Assembly (NCBI GenBank): GCA_012064415.1
Contig: SSNU01000227.1
Location: 102,736-166,735, forward strand
From: Gyrodactylus bullatarudis
Taxonomy: Eukaryota > Platyhelminthes > Monogenea > Gyrodactylidea > Gyrodactylidae
DNA length: 64,000 bases
Reading direction: 5' to 3'
The notes beneath the pieces are model-generated. The model did not search any database and had not been told where the DNA came from. It saw only the letters and a program-made list of their open reading frames with translations. Each line of letters begins with the position of its first letter. Position 1 is the first letter of the stretch. Both the position numbers and the translations under genes were made by a program. Of this stretch, positions 60,001 through 64,000 are shown piece after piece.

Positions 60001-61546
60001 CAAAGAAGATATGCCATCATTGTTAAATCATTTGCTAAATCTGTTAACATATTTGAAAATTCATATAACCTCAGAAACCCCTCTTTTTCAAATCACTATT
60101 TACTATCTTCATATAATATGATTGATAAAAAATATAAAATCTCCGACTGTCATGACCTGACTAACATTAAAACTATAGGTCTAAACTTGATTATTCTAAG
60201 AGTCTCCTCTATGCTAATCTTCATTAATCCCAGAATGTTAATGAAATTTCTTGAAAGGCTTATTTATTTCTACAATTCTCAGTATACATATTTCACGAAC
60301 ATAGATTAATCAAATTATTTTATTTTAATTTTGAACCGCCATATTATATCAAGAGATGCTATATTGTATTTATATTTATTTATTTTTACTTTCCTAACTC
60401 AATAAAACCATACTTTCTAACAAAAAAAATCCGTTGTGAGTTTGAAGGTGTATTTCAACAGGAACTTATTAAAACTTGCTTATGAAACGAAATCATTCAG
60501 TCCTAGGTCCATAAAACCAACACCTCAACGTTGATTATCTATAATTATAATTTTAGGACAGAGATGTATAAAAATCTATCTCACAATGTGAAAAACTGAT
60601 GGTGATTCTGAAAAACGAATATTTCATTTGAGAGACATGGTTATCAATATTTCTGCTACCAAAAAAAATTTATTTCTTATCTACTCTTTTTATTTTGACG
60701 TGTTATATCTTTAGGTAAAGCATAAGCATCTTCCTTAAATTATAAGCCAATCAGAATGAGCTTCATGGTTGACTAATATTATACCTTAGTAACAAGCATT
60801 CATACGAGACTTTTCTGATGGATTTAAAACCATGTTTTTAATTTCCTACCTTTGCTCTTCTTCTGTCATCTCCCACAACATCTGTTTTATATTTTAAATT
60901 GGGTGATGTAACTTCCTGGATATCTTTGTCCATACGTAGATCTGCTTGAAAAGAAAATTTATATTTTCTCTGAACCTGATAGAAATCTCCAAAATTAGGC
61001 TCGTCGACTGTATTCGATGTACCATATCTAGGATTGAGTACCTGTGGCAGAGCGAAATACAGTTCTCGGCTAATCTGGCCAGTTTTTCTCTCAATATGAC
61101 GAGTTTCTGCCATCATTGTGAAACAAAGTTTGATTTCGATTTGAGACTTTGGAGGGATATTTCCGAGGTTTATGAGAAAAACATCAGTCCTATCAGAATC
61201 GACATAGGATAGAGCAGCTGTATGACCCTCCTCGATGGCATTGTCATAAATTTCTTCAGCCTAAATTGATGATATAGGGAAATTTTTTTACCTCAGCTCT
61301 TGCTTTAACTTCGGCAACTAATTTTTTGTCTTTGGTCTTCATCTCAAAATGATAGATGGAAGCTGAAGCGAACAGAGGAAATTCGAATATCGCCTCGAGA
61401 GGCTTGTCGTGATCATTTTCATATACTAATACGGATTCTACGTTTATTATCGATGAGCTTGCTGTAAGATTAATATCGATAGATTTCAAAATGTTGTCAT
61501 AATTTTTAAAGTCTGTTGTAGATCTGAGAATTAGAGCCTCTTTCAT
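54066..61546 (-). CDS. VIT-VWA protein C, third paralogue
   Basis: Exons: 61292-61546, 60850-61260, 58835-59187, 58343-58663, 58068-58249, 57722-58036, 57646-57687, 57468-57497 (30), then possible microexons 57133-57144 (12), 56480-56515 (36) and 54977-54991 (15), then about 54770-54925 and 54066-54229. The VIT-like domain (IINVESVLVYEN, FPLFASASIYHFEMK) precedes a VWA domain with a full MIDAS (DRSGSMDG, GGTEMF, ITDGDI) and a middle region ending MTSFICVDPNVQ. The C-terminal domain is diverged: FQTNKGNWSIGKDL replaces FDGTWT, and DREIEWTMVADNA follows. The exon ending near 54770 lacks the GT donor that A and B have at the homologous place, so the 3' part may be mis-spliced, shortened or decaying. 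Linker microexons here are the least certain. Confidence 0.8.
55568..56054. mobile_element. piggyBac-type MITE with TTAA duplication
   Basis: 479-bp element (55572-56050) flanked by TTAA on both sides (55568-55571, 56051-56054). The ends are exact 12-bp inverted repeats, CCCTTCATGTCC...GGACATGAAGGG. TTAA target duplication and CCC-initial ends define piggyBac-like transposons. No transposase frame is inside, so it is nonautonomous. It sits in an intron of VIT-VWA C. Confidence 0.85.
59188..60849 (-). other. Intron of VIT-VWA C (1.66 kb)
   Basis: At the same phase-0 position as the 1.4 kb intron of gene A (after ...RRK-MH or ...RRAK), absent in B. No gene seen; a 63-aa plus-strand frame at 60118-60309 has no recognisable domain. 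Confidence 0.6.
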
Positions 61547-62615
61547 TATTCAACGATGATGTAATTTTTATAAGTCTATGATTCAAATTATTGAAAAAAT
61601 TGAGTCAGTTTAACGAAGATTGTTTTAAATTGATTTTTAGCGGGAATTTCAAAATTCTTTCAATTTCAGTTCCTTAAATTTAAATTTATAATATATTATG
61701 GCTATAGCTACTTTGAAGTAGATAGCCTTTATTTATTTTTAGCTAAATTTTCTTATTATTATTCTTGCGCTCAAATTTACTACTGTTGGGTATAAAACTC
61801 TTAATAATGAAAATTTTCATTTAAAAAATGTATGAAATACTTAATAGATCTACGAATAAGTACGTTAATGATACAAATATATTATTTTGAGCTTAGAATA
61901 TCATCTCTATACCTCAAAAAATGTGGATTGAGATCACTGATACGAAAGAATAACCATGCTTATTATGAATTATTTTATTACCTTATCTTCAAAATAATTT
62001 TTAGACCTTATAAGTTTGAACAATGATGCCATAACAGAAAAAAGTATTGTTCTAAATGGTTTTCAGAACATAGGGAAGTAGCTAGTTAATACTTTTCGAG
62101 GCTCTACTTATAACTCATTCAAGATAAATTTTTTTATCCATAATAGAATATATACACCTAGTTAATATGAAGATGGGAATTTATGATTTTTACAAAATTC
62201 TTAATTTTTTCATCAAGAAATCGAATTTGATCAAGATTTTTTGGAAACTAGATCATGAGGGCCTCTTTCACGATACGGAGAAAAAAATTTAGAAAAAATC
62301 AATTTTTAAGGAAAATACGGCAAATTTAAAATCTTTTGATCACTCTCTCACATTGAAATCAACAAAAATTTTCAACTCAAAGTTCAAAATAATGGGAATT
62401 TGGCACTAATTCAAGATTTCAAATTTGCCTTAAAAATTGATTTTTTCTAAATTTTTTTTCTCCGTATCGTGAAAGAGGCCCTCATGATCTAGTTTCCAAA
62501 AAATCTTGATCAAATTCGATTTCTTGATGAAAAAATTAAGAATTTTGTAAAAAAAAATCAAAAATTCCCATCTTCATATTATTTACCTTTGTATATGTGA
62601 TTTATTCTTTTGTCT
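61547..62615. other. Intergenic with palindromic element
   Basis: Upstream of VIT-VWA C on the minus strand. It contains the MITE at 62164-62580 and no gene I can support. Confidence 0.5.
62164..62580. repeat. Palindromic MITE, reference copy
   Basis: Left arm 62164-62332 is the reverse complement of 62414-62580 with few mismatches, around a spacer of about 80 nt. Ends read 'aatatgaagatgggaatt'. Solo arms or fragments occur at 27741-27965, 48140-48240, 21720-22030 and 3440-3810, so it is a dispersed family in this genome. No coding capacity. Confidence 0.85.
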
Positions 62616-62884
62616 TCATTGGTCGATCAAATTTTCTCTCAGTAAATCTGATTTCAATTTTAAGAGTGCATTATCTGCCATTTTAAATTTATGAGTCCTA
62701 TCAGTTGATTTTAAACTAACCAAGAAATCCTTAACCTCAAAGAATTTAACAGGCTTAAAGGATATTACTCTGTTAGAGTTTCTCACATTCAATGAAATCT
62801 GATCTCTTGTTACATCAATACTTTTGATTTTAACTGATCCTTTAATCGTCTCATCAAAGTAAATGATTTCATTTCTTCTTGGAA
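62616..62884 (-). CDS. Terminal exon of an unrecognised gene
   Basis: After a pyrimidine-rich acceptor (tttttttag on the minus strand) a frame of about 89 codons runs to a TGA: PRRNEIIYFDETIKGSVKIK, SLNVRNSNRVISFKPVKFFE and SLKSTDRTHKFKMADNALLK are parts of it. Composition is protein-like and followed by a possible 'aataaa'. I do not recognise the family. Upstream exons should lie to the right, possibly beyond the window; none was identified before 64000. Confidence 0.5.
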
Positions 62885-63302
62885 CTAAAAAAATAAAAGG
62901 ATCTCTTCAATAATTTACATATAAAGTAATAGGAAATAAAGCTATTCTCGATAAATTTGAAAATCTCATTTTTTCATCAAGTTACTAAAATTTTTGAAAG
63001 ATTTTTTGGTAACTGCTTCAAAATGTACACTTTTACTGATTTTTAAAACTTTTGTGGATATTTTAGAGTCATTTTCAAATTCGAGATAGCGCAATTTTGA
63101 ACCAAATTTTTGTTGGTTTCAATGTGAGAGAGTGATCAAACGTTACTTTTCAGGATCATCATTCAAGCTTTTCACATGACAAATGAAACATTTAGCAATA
63201 ATCAACTTCATTAATAATTTTGATTCTTATTCTACTTATTAAGTGAAATATCGAAGTGTCAAAAATTAGTTAGGATGTGATCAAGTCAAGGTTTACATAT
63301 AG

Positions 63303-63772
63303 TGATTCATCAAAGTCTGGTAACCAAAATCATCAAAAATATTCTAATTTGAGAAAGAGCAAATTAGAAAATGATAATTATAAACAAAATGTACAATTTA
63401 AAAATATATCTTTTTGTTTAAAGCTTCTGCATAAGAGAGGCATTATCGTCTTTTCAATTTAAAAAAAACCACGTGACTATGTCTGAAATTCCAAAATCTC
63501 TTTCAGGTTCCACTGATGGTGCTTCCGTAGACCTTGACGAGTTACCAAATCCCATAGTGAACGAAACTGCCAATTTATTGCACTCTGTTACGAAGAATAT
63601 GAATGAAGCCTTTGACCGTTATGCCGCTATGATGACTGATATGAAGTCAATGTTTGATAACAAAATCACCGCCGCCCTCGCTGGAGCCTCAGCAATAAGA
63701 GATCAATCTCAACATGCTCTTTCTCAAATTAGAATATTTTTGATGATTTTGGTTACCAGACTTTGATAAATC
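63303..63772. mobile_element. Inverted-repeat element carrying a small ORF
   Basis: About 63309-63361 is an exact reverse complement of about 63715-63767 (53 nt, 'aaagtctggtaaccaaaatc' near the outer end). The 350-nt interior is richer in GC than the flanks and holds the start and most of an open frame at 63473-63766, whose last codons run into the right arm. This looks like a foldback element that captured coding sequence. Confidence 0.6.
63473..63766 (+). CDS. Small ORF within inverted-repeat element
   Basis: 97 codons. The first 80 residues look protein-like: SEIPKSLSGSTDGASVDLDE, NPIVNETANLLHSVTKNMNE, then FDRYAAMMTDMKSMFDNKI and AALAGASAIRDQSQHALSQ. They are probably helical, with no hydrophobic segment and no known motif. 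The last dozen residues come from the inverted-repeat arm. It could be a captured exon or a mobile-element protein (gag-like). Function unknown. Confidence 0.4.
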   Translation: MTMSEIPKSLSGSTDGASVDLDELPNPIVNETANLLHSVTKNMNEAFDRYAAMMTDMKSMFDNKITAALAGASAIRDQSQHALSQIRIFLMILVTRL

Positions 63773-64000
63773 GCTACATACATGATTAGTTAATCTAAAT
63801 ATCTTATATTTATAGAGTAATAAAACCGTATATATAAAAGTAAAGTTATGATATTCCATGGGATAATGAACATGATAACAGGACTTTACTTTCTGATACA
63901 ACTGTAGACAAAGAAAATACTCACTCTTATTCATTTTTTTGAAAAAACACACCATTTACGTATGATCTTGGAGTACCCTAGTTTATCAATTTCCAAGCAA
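63773..64000. other. Right end of window
   Basis: AT-rich, no supported feature. Confidence 0.4.

Noticed and set aside
1..64000. Bacterial origin, CRISPR array or prophage
   Set aside because: Genes are interrupted by GT-AG introns and encode animal proteins; no regularly spaced direct repeats or phage genes are present.

Overview
This is eukaryotic, animal nuclear DNA. It is strongly AT-rich, its genes are split by GT-AG introns, and its products are metazoan: a TRPA channel with ankyrin repeats, a PLP/M6 tetraspan, cytosolic Hsp70 ending in EEVD, Mediator subunit 7, the U5 snRNP protein DIM1/TXNL4A, an EF-hand mitochondrial carrier and carnosine N-methyltransferase. I cannot name the species. 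Several introns are only 26-34 nt, which recalls 'mesozoan' lineages such as dicyemids or orthonectids. That is a lead, not an identification.

Layout. 393-9986 (+): TRPA channel, 14 exons. 10045-11012 (-): an NDUFAF8-like twin CX9C ORF and MED7, overlapping by ATGA. 11122-14244 (+): M6 gene with two possible last exons. 14245-17280: no gene I can support. 17512-19425 (+): full-length Hsp70. 19917-34993 (+): VIT-VWA gene A. 35206-36876 (-): second Hsp70 lacking most of its lid. 38402-42493 (-): SCaMC carrier. 42779-48734 (+): VIT-VWA gene B. 49618-53074 (-): TXNL4A, CARNMT1 and an aldo-keto reductase, closely packed. 54066-61546 (-): VIT-VWA gene C. 62616-64000: an orphan terminal exon and a small ORF between inverted-repeat arms.

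The most striking structure is in the three VIT-VWA paralogues. Between the folded N-terminal part (VIT + VWA with an intact MIDAS) and a conserved C-terminal 'NFDGTW' domain, the linker is built from a chain of microexons, most of 9 nt, all multiples of 3 and all in phase 1. Gene A spreads at least eleven of them over about 8 kb. Concatenated, they keep the frame open. Alternative inclusion could make many linker variants.

The remaining sequence, including most large introns, is full of foldback elements (inverted-repeat arms of about 50-290 nt), a piggyBac-type MITE with TTAA ends, SINE-like fragments with a pol III B box, and retroelement and hAT relics. All exon coordinates were worked out by eye from splice sites, reading phase and paralogue comparison. 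Phase arithmetic closes for the genes given in full, but no transcript data were available.
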